DNA of 64,000 bases from Paenibacillus polygoni. Lineage in GTDB: Bacteria; Bacillota; Bacilli; Paenibacillales; Paenibacillaceae. The translations under genes were made by a program, and so were the position numbers. Shown here piece by piece: positions 49,873 through 59,039 of this stretch; positions within the stretch are counted from its first letter, which is position 1; every line of letters begins with the position of its first letter. The stretch covers positions 324,001 to 388,000 of the forward strand of contig NZ_CP127162.1 in assembly GCF_030263935.1 (NCBI RefSeq), given 5' to 3'. A model generated the notes under the pieces. That model had not been told where the DNA came from. It did no database searches and worked only from the letters and a program-made list of their open reading frames with translations.

Positions 49873-51189
49873 TTACTTGCTGCCGGAAAGTACTTTGTCA
49901 TGCTCTGCTGCAAATGTTTCAGGAGTGATGGCTTTTCCGAATAAGGCTTGAATCTGATTTAGATGTGTTTCAGCCGCATTAGCCTGCATCTGAACATCCG
50001 CATACAAAGTGATGCTAGTTGCCTGGTTCATTTCGTTAAATAGATCGATGTAAAGCTGTGGAAGGGTAAGGGAAGCTGTGTCTACTTTAGTTGCCGGGAT
50101 TACCCCTGCACCTGTCACGGACTGTTCTCCCCATTTGCTAACAAAATATTCAGTGAACTTTTTGGCTTCGTCTTTTACTTTGGAATCCTCAGAGACGAAT
50201 AGTCCTACTCCAGGTCCTCCAACCCAGCTGTTAATATCTCCTTTTCCGCCTTCTGCTTCAGGGAACTTAAAGAACCCAACACTGTCACGGAATTCTTGAG
50301 GGATATCTTCGTTTGTAGTAAAGTTTGGAAGCTCCCAGGTGCTCATGACATACATAGCTGCTTTGCCGTTTAAGAATTCGGATTTGGCTTCTTCATTAGA
50401 GAGACCGTTAAATCCTTTAATAAAAGCATTGCTGTCCACGAGCGACTGAACCTCAGTTGCTGCTTTCATCAGTCCTTCATCTGCAAATGACCCTTTTCCG
50501 TTAATTGCTGAAGCTAGAGCTTCCTGTCCTGCAAAACGTTCAGCAAGGAACATGTAGATCAGTGATCCAGTCCAGCGGTCTTTGTTGCCAAGCGCAATCG
50601 GAGCTACTCCGTTGCTAGTTAACGTAGATATGATTTGTTTTAACTCTTCATAGGTTTGCGGGATTTCTAGACCATATTGTTCAAAGATCGCTTTATTATA
50701 AAATACGGGCGTAATATTAAACTCTAAAGGAAGACCATAGGTTTTACCGTCTATGGCAAAGGCTTCCGTTGTTCCTTCAACAAATTTATCTTTAAGTTCA
50801 CCCTGCAAAAGATCATCAATCGGCGTAAAGAGACCGCCTTCTACGTAAGGTGTCATAAAACCAGCCGCCCAGGTTACCCCGACATCCGGCAATTCATTAG
50901 AAGCGGACAGAACCTTAAGTTTATTCTTATATTGTTCGTTATCCAGCACCTCTGTTTTGATGGTTACATTCGGATGTTCATTCTGATATTCCTCAATAAT
51001 TTGATTAACAATTTTATTCTGTCCTGCCGAAACGCCTTCAGGCCATAGATGCATAAATGTCACTGTCGTTTTATCACCTTCTTGTGAACCTCCGGCTGAT
51101 CCTGATCCGCCGCCGCTGCAACCAGCAGCTACAAGCATAAGACATAACGAAAGAATAAGTGTGACCCACTTTGTGTTAGGTTTAGTCAT
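49873..51189 (-). CDS. Carbohydrate-binding lipoprotein of the ABC importer
   Basis: This 438-residue family 1 solute-binding protein has a lipobox VAAGC (Cys24) and a Gly/Ser-rich linker. Visible family parts are VTFMHLWPEGVSAGQNKIVNQIIEEYQNEHPNV, GKTYGLPLEFNITPVFYNKAIFEQYGL and GKAAMYVMSTWELPN (in separate places). It presents an unknown oligosaccharide to the two permeases. A cre-like site lies 70 bases upstream, and the YesMN-type pair next to it probably controls induction. Confidence 0.9.
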   Translation of the reverse strand: MTKPNTKWVTLILSLCLMLVAAGCSGGGSGSAGGSQEGDKTTVTFMHLWPEGVSAGQNKIVNQIIEEYQNEHPNVTIKTEVLDNEQYKNKLKVLSASNELPDVGVTWAAGFMTPYVEGGLFTPIDDLLQGELKDKFVEGTTEAFAIDGKTYGLPLEFNITPVFYNKAIFEQYGLEIPQTYEELKQIISTLTSNGVAPIALGNKDRWTGSLIYMFLAERFAGQEALASAINGKGSFADEGLMKAATEVQSLVDSNAFIKGFNGLSNEEAKSEFLNGKAAMYVMSTWELPNFTTNEDIPQEFRDSVGFFKFPEAEGGKGDINSWVGGPGVGLFVSEDSKVKDEAKKFTEYFVSKWGEQSVTGAGVIPATKVDTASLTLPQLYIDLFNEMNQATSITLYADVQMQANAAETHLNQIQALFGKAITPETFAAEHDKVLSGSK

Positions 51190-51259
51190 ATGTACATCCC
51201 CCTTGTTATGGATTACTTCGTCGGTTTGAAACCGCTTAACTGAATTGTAGCAAAGTTAT

Positions 51260-51273
51260 TGTAAGCGCATAAC
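51260..51273. promoter_or_regulatory. cre-like site before the binding-protein gene
   Basis: TGTAAGCGCATAAC matches the cre consensus TGWAARCGYTWWCW in all but two or three positions and keeps the central CG. Carbon catabolite control by CcpA is plausible. Confidence 0.5.
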
Positions 51274-51301
51274 GGAAGAGGTTTTAGAACAAGTACCACT
51301 T

Positions 51302-52096
51302 TTATTGGATCTTTTCACCGATATTGTCTATTACTTGTCTGCGGTATTTTGCGGGACTTGTATTTTCAGATGATTTAAATACTTTTACAAAATACTTCGA
51401 AGTTTGGTAACCGACTTGTTCGGAAATCTCCGCAATGGAAAGCCTTGTCCCTGCAAGTAATTCTTTAGCACGTTGGATTCTTTTCCGGGTCAGATAATTA
51501 CTGAATGTAAGCCCGGTTTGTTCTTTAAATAGTACACTTAGATAACTGGAGTTCATATGAAGGACCAAGGAAAGATCACGCAAAGAAACAGGTTCATGAA
51601 GGTGCTGATCTAAATATTGAATTGCTTCTTTGATTGGTTCGCTGTACAGACGGTCTTCTTGGGCTGTCTCAATGAGTTTTGCATCAACCAGGCGCTTCAT
51701 TTGTTCAATCTGATCAAAATCGTTATTCCGTTTCAGTGCGAGTTCAACCGCCGCAATTAACTTCTTTTTATCAATCGGCTTGAGTAAATACTCGACTACC
51801 CCGTACCGTAATGCTCTTTGGGCATAATCGAATTCTGCATGTCCTGAGATGACAATCACAGAAGGATGATGAGGTGAGTCTCCCAGTTGTTCAATAAGCT
51901 CAAGACCACTGATTTCCGGCATCCTTATATCTGTAATAATGAGCTGTGCTTTGTAAGAGGAGAGCCAGTCCAGCGCTTCAACTGCACTGGATGAGGTGAT
52001 GATTTCGTGATGACCCGAAGACCATATTTCCAGCGTTTTTCGAATTCCTTCCCTGGTTCTTGGTTCATCATCTACAACGAGTATCGTTTTCATCAA
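51302..52096 (-). CDS. YesN-type response regulator with AraC DNA-binding domain
   Basis: The 264-residue protein has a receiver domain (ILVVDDEPRTREGIR, phosphoacceptor Asp55 in LIITDIRMPEISG, late Lys in YLLKPIDKKKL). A C-terminal AraC domain follows with two HTH units (VSLRDLSLVLHMNSSYLSVLFKEQTG and IAEISEQVGYQTSKYFVKVFKSSE). It is typical of regulators beside sugar ABC operons. It overlaps its kinase gene by four bases and probably activates the importer genes at 48003-51189. Confidence 0.92.
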   Translation of the reverse strand: MMKTILVVDDEPRTREGIRKTLEIWSSGHHEIITSSSAVEALDWLSSYKAQLIITDIRMPEISGLELIEQLGDSPHHPSVIVISGHAEFDYAQRALRYGVVEYLLKPIDKKKLIAAVELALKRNNDFDQIEQMKRLVDAKLIETAQEDRLYSEPIKEAIQYLDQHLHEPVSLRDLSLVLHMNSSYLSVLFKEQTGLTFSNYLTRKRIQRAKELLAGTRLSIAEISEQVGYQTSKYFVKVFKSSENTSPAKYRRQVIDNIGEKIQ

Positions 52097-53850
52097 ATGA
52101 ATCCCTCCCTGTTTTCATTTGGCAGAGTCAGCGTAATTGTGGTGCCTTTTCCTTTTGTACTCTCTATGTGTATTTCACTCCGCTCGGACCCATAACATAA
52201 CTTAAGTCTGCCGTATACATTGGCTAGTCCAATGCCTTTCCCTTTTGCAGAAGTGGAGAATCCCTCCTTCATCGCCATATATAAATCAGTAACTTGATCT
52301 TGGTCCATGCCAGGGCCCGTATCTGTCACGCTGATCATGGTGTAGCCAGGTTTAATAGAGGGGGTTACTCTAATCTCGATGTTTCCTGGCTCAATTTGTT
52401 GTTCAATGCCGTGGAGTATTGCATTTTCTACGAGCGGCTGAACCAGCAGCTTTGGTATAGGTATCGCCTTCAGGGAAGGGTCACAACTTATATTCCAGAA
52501 GAGCCTGTCTCCCATTCGTATGTCCATAATAGTGAGATAACGTTCTGCATGAGTTAGTTCATCTTCGATGGTTACCCAGTCATCTTCCTCATTCTTAGTG
52601 ATGACATAGCGAAATAGACCCGACATGGCGACAACGGAATCTGCTAATTCTTCTTCCCCTTTTTCATCGAGGGCCCAGTAGAATGCCTCTAATGTATTAA
52701 AAAGAAAATGGGGATTAATTTGAGCTTGGAGTGCTTTCAGTTCTGTACGGCTTTGTAAGATTTCCTTTTGATAGACAACCTCGACTAGTTCATTCATCGT
52801 TTCCACCATCTGATTATACGAATTGCTGAGTTCTATAATTTCTAGTGTGGATGAGCTTGCAGCCTCACTTGGCTGCAGTGTACCAAACTTGGCAGATCCT
52901 CGCATCGCTTTGATCACTTTCAGAATCGGTTTCGTAATTAGCGTGGATAAAATAAAGCTGAGAATGACAAACAGCAGGGCACCTCCAATGCCAGAAAATA
53001 CAATTACGGTCCGCAGCACGCTGATTCCTTCTGCCATATAATTAGAGGGGGATAAAATAGTAAGATTCCAACCTGTTTTTTCGGAATGTTTATTTACTAA
53101 AATATAAGATTCACCATTAATCTGAACTGACGTTTGATTACTGTTCTTTGACACGATAGATTCTACCTCAGGATTACCAGGAGAAATGGATTTTCCGTTC
53201 TGATCATACAGACTTATGATCTCCAAATTTTTATTACTCGCATGACTGCTGTCGTCTAGTTGAAAGTAGTCTTTATCTATCCGTACGACAAGGTAACCCG
53301 CTTTAGTAAAGGATTGCTGAATCAGACGAATATTGCGAACGGCTATTACACTATGGGCATCATTAGGGTCAATCCCAAACCACACGAGGCGTCCTTGAGC
53401 TTCATCTGCCTTGTCTACTACCTCTCTTGCTACACGCTCGCTCAGTAAAACATCATCAAGCGGCAGCAATCTTCGGTAATCATTGGTGTAAATTTCGATG
53501 GACCGAATAGAGGTCGCATAAGCTTCTAGTTTACGAACTTCTTCCTGCAGATACTGTCTTTCCTTGAAACCTAGTTTCTCCCCAGCCAATTCTTGTCCCA
53601 ACCATCGCTGAATGGAAGCATCTGTAGCGACCTGAGAAGTCCAAGTATCGATCTGGCTGAGCAGAACGTCCAGTCTTCCTGCAGCCTGAACCGCGGTTTG
53701 CTGAATATGACTTTCTGCATTATTTCGTAAGAGGACGGAGACCTGGTTATACATAAGGAGTCCGACAGAGCCGAGTACTAACATCATGACACACATGGAG
53801 CCGATAAAAATTTGATTGCGGAGTGTATTCATTTTCTTGGCAGGGAACAT
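52093..53850 (-). CDS. YesM-type sensor histidine kinase
   Basis: This 585-residue kinase has two membrane spans (about 12-34 and 285-305) enclosing a large outer Cache-like sensor. A HAMP-like region and a His_kinase domain with QINPHFLFNTLEAFYWALDE (His-containing motif) follow, with HATPase_c motifs LVENAILHGIEQ and DTGPGMDQDQV. It probably senses the sugar or a binding protein carrying it. AAGGAAGG lies before the ATG. A cre-like palindrome is 29 bases upstream. Confidence 0.92.
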   Translation of the reverse strand: MFPAKKMNTLRNQIFIGSMCVMMLVLGSVGLLMYNQVSVLLRNNAESHIQQTAVQAAGRLDVLLSQIDTWTSQVATDASIQRWLGQELAGEKLGFKERQYLQEEVRKLEAYATSIRSIEIYTNDYRRLLPLDDVLLSERVAREVVDKADEAQGRLVWFGIDPNDAHSVIAVRNIRLIQQSFTKAGYLVVRIDKDYFQLDDSSHASNKNLEIISLYDQNGKSISPGNPEVESIVSKNSNQTSVQINGESYILVNKHSEKTGWNLTILSPSNYMAEGISVLRTVIVFSGIGGALLFVILSFILSTLITKPILKVIKAMRGSAKFGTLQPSEAASSSTLEIIELSNSYNQMVETMNELVEVVYQKEILQSRTELKALQAQINPHFLFNTLEAFYWALDEKGEEELADSVVAMSGLFRYVITKNEEDDWVTIEDELTHAERYLTIMDIRMGDRLFWNISCDPSLKAIPIPKLLVQPLVENAILHGIEQQIEPGNIEIRVTPSIKPGYTMISVTDTGPGMDQDQVTDLYMAMKEGFSTSAKGKGIGLANVYGRLKLCYGSERSEIHIESTKGKGTTITLTLPNENREGFI

Positions 53851-53878
53851 ATTTCTCGTCCTTCCTTCTGCAGATGAG

Positions 53879-53894
53879 TTGTAAGTGCTTACAA
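53879..53894. promoter_or_regulatory. cre-like perfect palindrome before the YesM kinase gene
   Basis: TTGTAAGTGCTTACAA is a perfect inverted repeat with the cre core changed at one base (TG in place of CG). It lies between the kinase start and its promoter region, where CcpA would block transcription. Confidence 0.5.
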
Positions 53895-54030
53895 AAATGT
53901 AGGCTTATCATATCTTGTTGTGACCTTAGAGACAATTCAAATATTAAGCGGTTCATCTTAGGGAAACAATAGTCTAGGACTTCCCTGCTTGAAAAGGAAA
54001 AGTGGTGGATGGAAAGGGTAACTAAAGCGG

Positions 54031-54175
54031 CGAAAACAACGGAAACAACGAAAACAACGAAAACAGTGAAAACAATCTATATAACGATCATAATGAACAT
54101 AGCGAAATAACGAATATATCGGAAATAACGAAAAATCAAAACATCAAAACATCAAAACATCAAAACACCAAAACA
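54031..54175. repeat. Two short tandem-repeat arrays of A/C-rich units
   Basis: GAAAACAAC-type 9-mers repeat about five times at 54031-54075, and ATCAAAAC-type 8-mers repeat about five times at 54134-54175. Between them lie further ATAACGA-type words. The plus strand has almost no T in the arrays. They lie in the 53851-54290 gap, which has no supported gene. Confidence 0.8.
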
Positions 54176-54206
54176 CTTCAAGCCTTCAAAAATGATACCA
54201 TCAACG

Positions 54207-54235
54207 AAAAGACCCCAAACTTATGCAGGGGTCTT
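54207..54235 (-). terminator. Terminator of the thiamine operon
   Basis: AAGACCCC and GGGGTCTT pair around 11 bases, and TTTTC follows on the minus strand. It lies after the TatD gene. Confidence 0.75.
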
Positions 54236-54290
54236 GTTCATTCTATGTAATCAGGATAACGGACTAGCTATATCAGCACAGCTAGACCAT

Positions 54291-55097
54291 CTAAATATTA
54301 TAAAACTGTTTTGTGTTCTTATAAAACAGTTCTGCCGCGATTTCAAGCTTAACCCCAGTGACATCACACCAGGCACGAATCACGTCTTTTACCATCCGGG
54401 GATGGGTTTTATGAGCGGCAAAAGGCCCCTCAAAAGGCCATGGACCATCGGTCTCTGCCATGATTTGTTCATGCGGATATTTGCTTGCCAGATCCTGAAT
54501 TTCTTTTTCATACACAAGATCCGGTGTAAACGAAATATAATACCCATTCTCGGCCATTCTGCGGATGGTATCATCGGACCCTTTAAACCAGTGGAAATGG
54601 GCTTTTTTTACTTGATGCTTCTCCAGTAAATCACAAGCGATATCTGCATCCTCATACACGGCATGGAGAATAATTGGCTTATTATGCTTCTTAGCAAACA
54701 TAATAAACTGCTCCAGCATGGAGATATAAGGGTCCATATCAAAAGGCTGTCCTGCTTTCTCCGCTTCTAACCTTGAATAGTAGGGAAGTCCAACCTCCCC
54801 AACAGCGATCATGGAATCCGTGTGATTCTCCATCCAATCCAGCAGTTCATTCAGCTGCTCTGGACTTGGAATGGGTTGCTCTGGATGATATCCATAGGCT
54901 GGATAGATTATATCAGGCGCAGCTGCAGCAGCTCTCTCTATTTTTTGGCAAGAGGCGAGCTGGGTTGATACCGCAATTAGGGCTTTCACTCCATTGGGAG
55001 CAAGAGACAACCGCAGCGGCTGTATATCATCCTCATACTGATCGAGGTGAATATGTGCATCAATAACCGGACATCCAAAATCTTCGGCTTGCTGCAA
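54291..55097 (-). CDS. TatD-family metal-dependent hydrolase
   Basis: The 268-residue TIM-barrel hydrolase has DAHIHLD near residue 13, IAVGEVGLPYY near residue 98, PIILHAVYEDADIA and MAETDGPWPFEGP, the metal sites of TatD enzymes. It starts at TTG 55097 with AGGAGG upstream. TatD members are often DNases or amidohydrolase-like proteins. It is the last gene after thiXYZ-like genes and before the operon terminator, so a task in thiamine or precursor salvage is inferred from position only. Confidence 0.8.
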   Translation of the reverse strand: MQQAEDFGCPVIDAHIHLDQYEDDIQPLRLSLAPNGVKALIAVSTQLASCQKIERAAAAAPDIIYPAYGYHPEQPIPSPEQLNELLDWMENHTDSMIAVGEVGLPYYSRLEAEKAGQPFDMDPYISMLEQFIMFAKKHNKPIILHAVYEDADIACDLLEKHQVKKAHFHWFKGSDDTIRRMAENGYYISFTPDLVYEKEIQDLASKYPHEQIMAETDGPWPFEGPFAAHKTHPRMVKDVIRAWCDVTGVKLEIAAELFYKNTKQFYNI

Positions 55098-55121
55098 GTG
55101 TTCTTCACCTCCTTGTCTAGA

Positions 55122-55919
55122 TTACAATGAGCGGCTTCGTTCTTTTTCCGCACGTAACCAGCCTGACATCTGTCTCTTTAATGCAAGAAAGTCAGGGTTT
55201 TCGGTAATTTCTTCTTGTCTTGGTCTCGCAAAAGGAACCTGAATCTCATGAAGAACGGTGGCAGGCCGGCTGGAAAATACATAAATTCGATCAGACAGTA
55301 GTAACGCTTCTTCAATATTATGAGTAATAAAAAGCACCGATCGGCGGTACTGTTCCCATATACCGAGCAGCCATTCCTGCATCTCGCTTCTTGTGAGCGC
55401 ATCGAGCGCACTAAACGGCTCATCGAGCAGCATGAGCTCCTGAGGACTCAGCAGCGCGCGTACAAAAGCGGCCCTCTGCTGCATCCCGCCAGAGAGCATA
55501 TGGGGATAGGCATGTTCGAAACCTTCAAGGCCTGCTTGTCTAATCCAGTGGAGGATCTCATCTTCATTAAGCTTCCCGCTCTTAGCAGCATGCTTTTGAG
55601 GAGCGACCTCACTAGAAAGCTTAATATTATCTAAGATTGTACGCCAAGGAAAAAGGGCCGGTTGCTGGGGCATATAGCTGATATGCCCTCGTTCTCCTGT
55701 TACCACTTCTCCATTCATATGAATACTTCCTGCCCCGGGAGCAAGAAGACCGCCAATAATTTGGAATAGAGAGCTCTTGCCGCTGCCGGAAGGACCGACA
55801 ATAGAGACGAATTCTCCCTTCTGAACCGTAAGAGAAATATCGTTAAGGACCTGGAGATTTTTCTTCTTCTCTCGGAAGGAGAGAGCGATCTCTCTGGCTT
55901 CTAGAGCGGGTACATTCAT
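55122..55919 (-). CDS. thiZ: Thiamine-precursor ABC transporter ATPase (ThiZ-like)
   Basis: This 265-residue ATPase has Walker A GPSGSGKSSLF (about residues 43-53), the Q-loop region MPQQPALFPWRTILDNIKL, the signature LSGGMQQRAAFVRALL and Walker B LMLLDEPFSAL. It belongs to the nitrate/sulfonate/taurine (SsuB/TauB) ATPase type that also includes ThiZ. It follows the permease gene by 74 bases. Control by the TPP riboswitch upstream of the operon fits uptake of a thiamine pyrimidine precursor. Confidence 0.88.
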   Translation of the reverse strand: MNVPALEAREIALSFREKKKNLQVLNDISLTVQKGEFVSIVGPSGSGKSSLFQIIGGLLAPGAGSIHMNGEVVTGERGHISYMPQQPALFPWRTILDNIKLSSEVAPQKHAAKSGKLNEDEILHWIRQAGLEGFEHAYPHMLSGGMQQRAAFVRALLSPQELMLLDEPFSALDALTRSEMQEWLLGIWEQYRRSVLFITHNIEEALLLSDRIYVFSSRPATVLHEIQVPFARPRQEEITENPDFLALKRQMSGWLRAEKERSRSL

Positions 55920-55993
55920 ATGCAGTTATCTCCTTTCCACTCCGAAATGAATTGTTCATTTGCTGAAACTGCTTCAGAAATCGTATTTAAATA

Positions 55994-56755
55994 TTATTTC
56001 GTATCTGCTCCTCGCCAGCGGACAAGTATTTTCTCCAGCAGAGCGATCATCGCAAATAAGACCAGACTTAAGAGGACGATAATTGCCATCGCAACAAACA
56101 CGCGGTCGGTACGATAGGCAGACTTTTGGAGCATCATATAATAACCGATGCCTCGATCGGTTCCAATCCATTCCGCAATGACAGCACCCATTACGCTGTA
56201 GGTAGCGGCAATTTTCACGCCGGAAAAGACCGATGGAAGGGCATGGGGTACTTCTAATTTTCGAAAAATTTGCGCTTTACTTGCTCCAGCCATTCGCATG
56301 TAGTTCATCATTCCCCGATCGGTCTGCGTCAGTCCATCCATGGTAGATACGGCAACAGGGAAGAAGCAAACCAGCGTAATGACAATGATTTTCGGAAGCA
56401 GCCCAAAGCCAAACCAGATCATGAGCAGAGGAGCCAGAGCGATCGTCGGTATATTTTGACTGAGAATAAGCAGCGGATATAAGGCCGATTTCAAGAACGG
56501 GACCAAATGGAGCAGCATCGCTGTAAGAAGGCCGACACCCGTACCAATGAAGAATCCAAGTAAAGTCAGCTGCACCGTAGCCCAGGTATGCTGGGTGAGA
56601 CTTGCAGCCTCTGCAATCGCTTCTTTTGTAATATCAGCCGGGCTCGGCAGGATCCACTTCTCAATATGAAAAAGCGGCACGGCAATTTGCCACACCGCTA
56701 AGAAGAGGATGACTGCCATAAGAGGCGGCCATACGCTTTTCCACCAAGAACTCAT
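55994..56755 (-). CDS. thiX: Thiamine-precursor ABC transporter permease (ThiX-like)
   Basis: This is a 253-residue permease with six spans, BPD_transp_1 type. The EAA loop is MRMAGASKAQIFRKLEVPHALPSVFSGVKIAA, near residue 155. Its start overlaps the stop of the YkoF-like gene by four bases (ATGA). Together with ThiZ and ThiY it forms a three-part importer. Confidence 0.88.
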   Translation of the reverse strand: MSSWWKSVWPPLMAVILFLAVWQIAVPLFHIEKWILPSPADITKEAIAEAASLTQHTWATVQLTLLGFFIGTGVGLLTAMLLHLVPFLKSALYPLLILSQNIPTIALAPLLMIWFGFGLLPKIIVITLVCFFPVAVSTMDGLTQTDRGMMNYMRMAGASKAQIFRKLEVPHALPSVFSGVKIAATYSVMGAVIAEWIGTDRGIGYYMMLQKSAYRTDRVFVAMAIIVLLSLVLFAMIALLEKILVRWRGADTK

Positions 56756-57045
56756 GGGCGATATTTCTCCGTAAGACCTTCCATACTGATTCCGCCAGGA
56801 TAATGAGCGATTTTAATCTGAGAGATTACACTCGGACTGCCTGCTTCAATCAGTACTTCATGCATTTGACGGACCAGCTCAAGCAGCTCTGGAAGTTCTC
56901 CTTCGAGTGTGGTCTCGAGCGGATTGACCTGGTATGTAAGTCCGGACTGCTGAATAACTTCAATGGCCTTGTCTACATAAGGAATGGAATCTTCTCCATT
57001 TGGTGTTTTCGGTATGACCTGAATGCTGAGTAGTGTTTTTGCCAA
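56752..57045 (-). CDS. Thiamine-binding protein, MTH1187/YkoF-like
   Basis: The 97-residue protein matches the MTH1187 type: VIPKTPNGEDSIPYVDKAIEVIQQSGLTYQV and TTLEGELPELLELVRQMHEVLIEAGSPSVISQIKI (two parts of one ferredoxin-like fold). YkoF of Bacillus subtilis binds the thiamine pyrimidine part and is encoded in a thiamine transport operon. Here it lies between ThiY and ThiX and overlaps the latter by four bases. Confidence 0.82.
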   Translation of the reverse strand: MAKTLLSIQVIPKTPNGEDSIPYVDKAIEVIQQSGLTYQVNPLETTLEGELPELLELVRQMHEVLIEAGSPSVISQIKIAHYPGGISMEGLTEKYRP

Positions 57046-57088
57046 GATGAATCACCTTCTCTTTCTTCACAAGTAGGAAACAACCCAA

Positions 57089-58114
57089 TTATTCAGTTGG
57101 TAAAAATTCATTTGTGTACGCTTTTTCTACTTCCAGCGGTTGATCGAGAAGCCCGTGCTCTACCATCCAATCGGAGTAGTTCTGCCATACTTCTGCTTTT
57201 TGCTCACCCCAGCGAGAAGCATCATCCTGATATTTAGGACTCAGCCATTTCTGACTGGCCAGCACTAGATCTTTATCGAGATCGGGCACAGCAGCGCTTA
57301 GAATACCGGCTGCCTCTTCTGGATGTTCGATCGCATACTCATAACCTTTCGTAGTTGCACGCATAAATGCTTTTACAAGTTCCGGGTCTTCGTTAATCGT
57401 CTTTTCATTCGAGATCAGAACCGGTGTATAGTAATCAAGCTTTTCAGAGTAATCTTTGACATAGAACATATCAATAGCCTCACCGCGCAGTTCCGCTTCA
57501 ATTCCAGTCCAGCCATAGAAGATCCATGCAAAATCAATATCACGCTTGATCGCTGTGAAGAAATCGGCATCGCCCATGTTCACGTTTTTGACCTTATCTA
57601 CGTCGCCGCCTTCGAGACCCATGATCGTATCAAGAACGGCAGAATCGATCGGAGAACCCCAGCCGCCATAAGTTTTGCCTTCAAAATCTTTAGGTGACTT
57701 GATGTTCCGATCAGCAGGAGCAGCAAAGCCGGATGTATTGTGCTGGATTACCGCTGCGATAGACACAATAGGGACTCCTTGGGTACGAGCCTGAGTGACA
57801 CCTTCCTGATAACTTACTCCAAAAGGCACTTCACCAGAAGCGACCATGGTATCTGCACCCGCTTGTCCAGGCTGAATAATCTCAACATGTAATCCTTCTT
57901 CTTTGTAAAATCCTTGATCTACCGCCGCATAAAGACCGGTATGATTCGTGTTTGGGGTCCAATCTAGGACGACCTTAATATCGCGGAGTGATTCACCCTC
58001 TGTGTTTTCTCCTGCCCCGCTTTGTGCTCCCGAGCTGCCATTGCCGGCATTACCACAGGCGGTAACAATGGTAAGCATAGCAAGCAGCAAGAACATACCT
58101 AACTTTTTCTGCAA
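57089..58114 (-). CDS. thiY: Thiamine pyrimidine-precursor binding lipoprotein (ThiY-like)
   Basis: This is a 341-residue NMT1/THI5-like binding protein with lipobox VTACG (Cys20). DIKVVLDWTPNTNHTGLYAAVDQGFYKEEG and VSYQEGVTQARTQGVPIVSIAA are conserved marks of HMP- or formylaminopyrimidine-binding proteins. It starts at TTG 58114 with GGAGAGG upstream. It is the first gene behind the TPP riboswitch, so the operon is switched off by thiamine pyrophosphate. The exact ligand (HMP or FAMP) is not shown. Confidence 0.9.
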   Translation of the reverse strand: MQKKLGMFLLLAMLTIVTACGNAGNGSSGAQSGAGENTEGESLRDIKVVLDWTPNTNHTGLYAAVDQGFYKEEGLHVEIIQPGQAGADTMVASGEVPFGVSYQEGVTQARTQGVPIVSIAAVIQHNTSGFAAPADRNIKSPKDFEGKTYGGWGSPIDSAVLDTIMGLEGGDVDKVKNVNMGDADFFTAIKRDIDFAWIFYGWTGIEAELRGEAIDMFYVKDYSEKLDYYTPVLISNEKTINEDPELVKAFMRATTKGYEYAIEHPEEAAGILSAAVPDLDKDLVLASQKWLSPKYQDDASRWGEQKAEVWQNYSDWMVEHGLLDQPLEVEKAYTNEFLPTE

Positions 58115-58180
58115 TGTTTCCCTCTCCTTTAGATATCTTAGATGTCTTTAGAATGCACCTGAAAGCTACCTTTTCATCAT

Positions 58181-58210
58181 AAAAAAAGCATCCCAGATCG
58201 GGATGCTCTT
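58181..58210 (-). terminator. Expression-platform terminator of the TPP riboswitch
   Basis: AAGAGCATCCC and GGGATGCTTTTTTT pair on the minus strand between the TPP aptamer and thiY. TPP binding should favour this terminator. Confidence 0.88.
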
Positions 58211-58261
58211 GTACGTAAGGGAATGGGTATACTTCTTCATGTAATAGTAAGCCCAAAAATA

Positions 58262-58372
58262 TATTTCTCCATTCCTACGCTGGCATTATCCAGATCAGGT
58301 TACAGGGTACGTATCTGCACGTATTTCACGGATACTATCTCAGCCGGCTTCACCAGCACCCCTTGAGTACAT
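58262..58372 (-). ncRNA. TPP riboswitch (THI-box)
   Basis: On the minus strand GGGGTGCTGGTGAAGCCGG, CTGAGATAG, ACCCTGTAACCTGATCTGG and ATAATGCCAGCGTAGG follow in the order of the THI element. The P1 closing and the CUGAGA and GAUCUGG segments of the TPP pocket are intact. It controls the transport operon at 54291-58114. The rest of the 58115-58574 gap is leader and AT-rich DNA. Confidence 0.96.
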
Positions 58373-58574
58373 TATAAAGTTAAGGTGTTACAACCATGTA
58401 TTATAGTCTTATATCAGAGGCGTGTCCAGATGATAAGACAGAGCAGGGGGTAACGTCTAGGCTAATAGATAGAGAAAACATAAATTCCAAAATTATAATT
58501 TTTGTTATAATATGTATTTATAGGATATTGAAATTTCGTTCGTTTATTCAAATATAAACATGGGAGCTGTTTAC

Positions 58575-59036
58575 GTGATTGATAAAAAAGTGTTTATTGC
58601 AGTGGCACTTTCTCTTATCTTACTTTCAGGGTCTACACTACCATTATTCTCAGAGTCTGTAGAACAACTTATTGAACGATCTGACTCATCAGATGTTGAA
58701 TTTGATGAAGGTTCAATAGCTCCGCTAACTCTATTAACAGATGAGACAGGCACATTTTCTAATGGTGAACGTAAGACTACATTTACTTATGTTCAAGGAT
58801 ACGATTTAAGATTTAACGTTGAAAATACAGAAGGAGCTGCTTTTAATTGGACTTTAATTGACCAAGATCAGCGTATTATTAGGTCCGGAAAAGTGGCGGA
58901 AGGCAAATCCTATCTTGAAACAATTTCTTCCCTAGAAGATGAACATACTCTGAGAAGTGGTATTTATACTGTGTCGATGATAAGTATAGACGGTACAAAC
59001 AGTAACTATAAGGTATCTGCGAGTGCACTTCATTAA
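58575..59036 (+). CDS. Small secreted or anchored protein, unknown
   Basis: The 153-residue protein starts at GTG 58575 with GGGAG eight bases upstream; an ATG at 58560 overlaps that site. Residues 2-22 form a signal or anchor (DKKVFIAVALSLILLSGSTLPLF). The domain of about 130 residues after it has beta strands (FTYVQGYDLRFNVENTEG, FNWTLIDQDQRIIRSGKV, YTVSMISIDGTNSNYKVSA), similar to a jelly-roll or Ig-like fold. I do not recognise the family. A T-box leader follows. Confidence 0.68.
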   Translation: MIDKKVFIAVALSLILLSGSTLPLFSESVEQLIERSDSSDVEFDEGSIAPLTLLTDETGTFSNGERKTTFTYVQGYDLRFNVENTEGAAFNWTLIDQDQRIIRSGKVAEGKSYLETISSLEDEHTLRSGIYTVSMISIDGTNSNYKVSASALH

Positions 59037-59039
59037 TTG

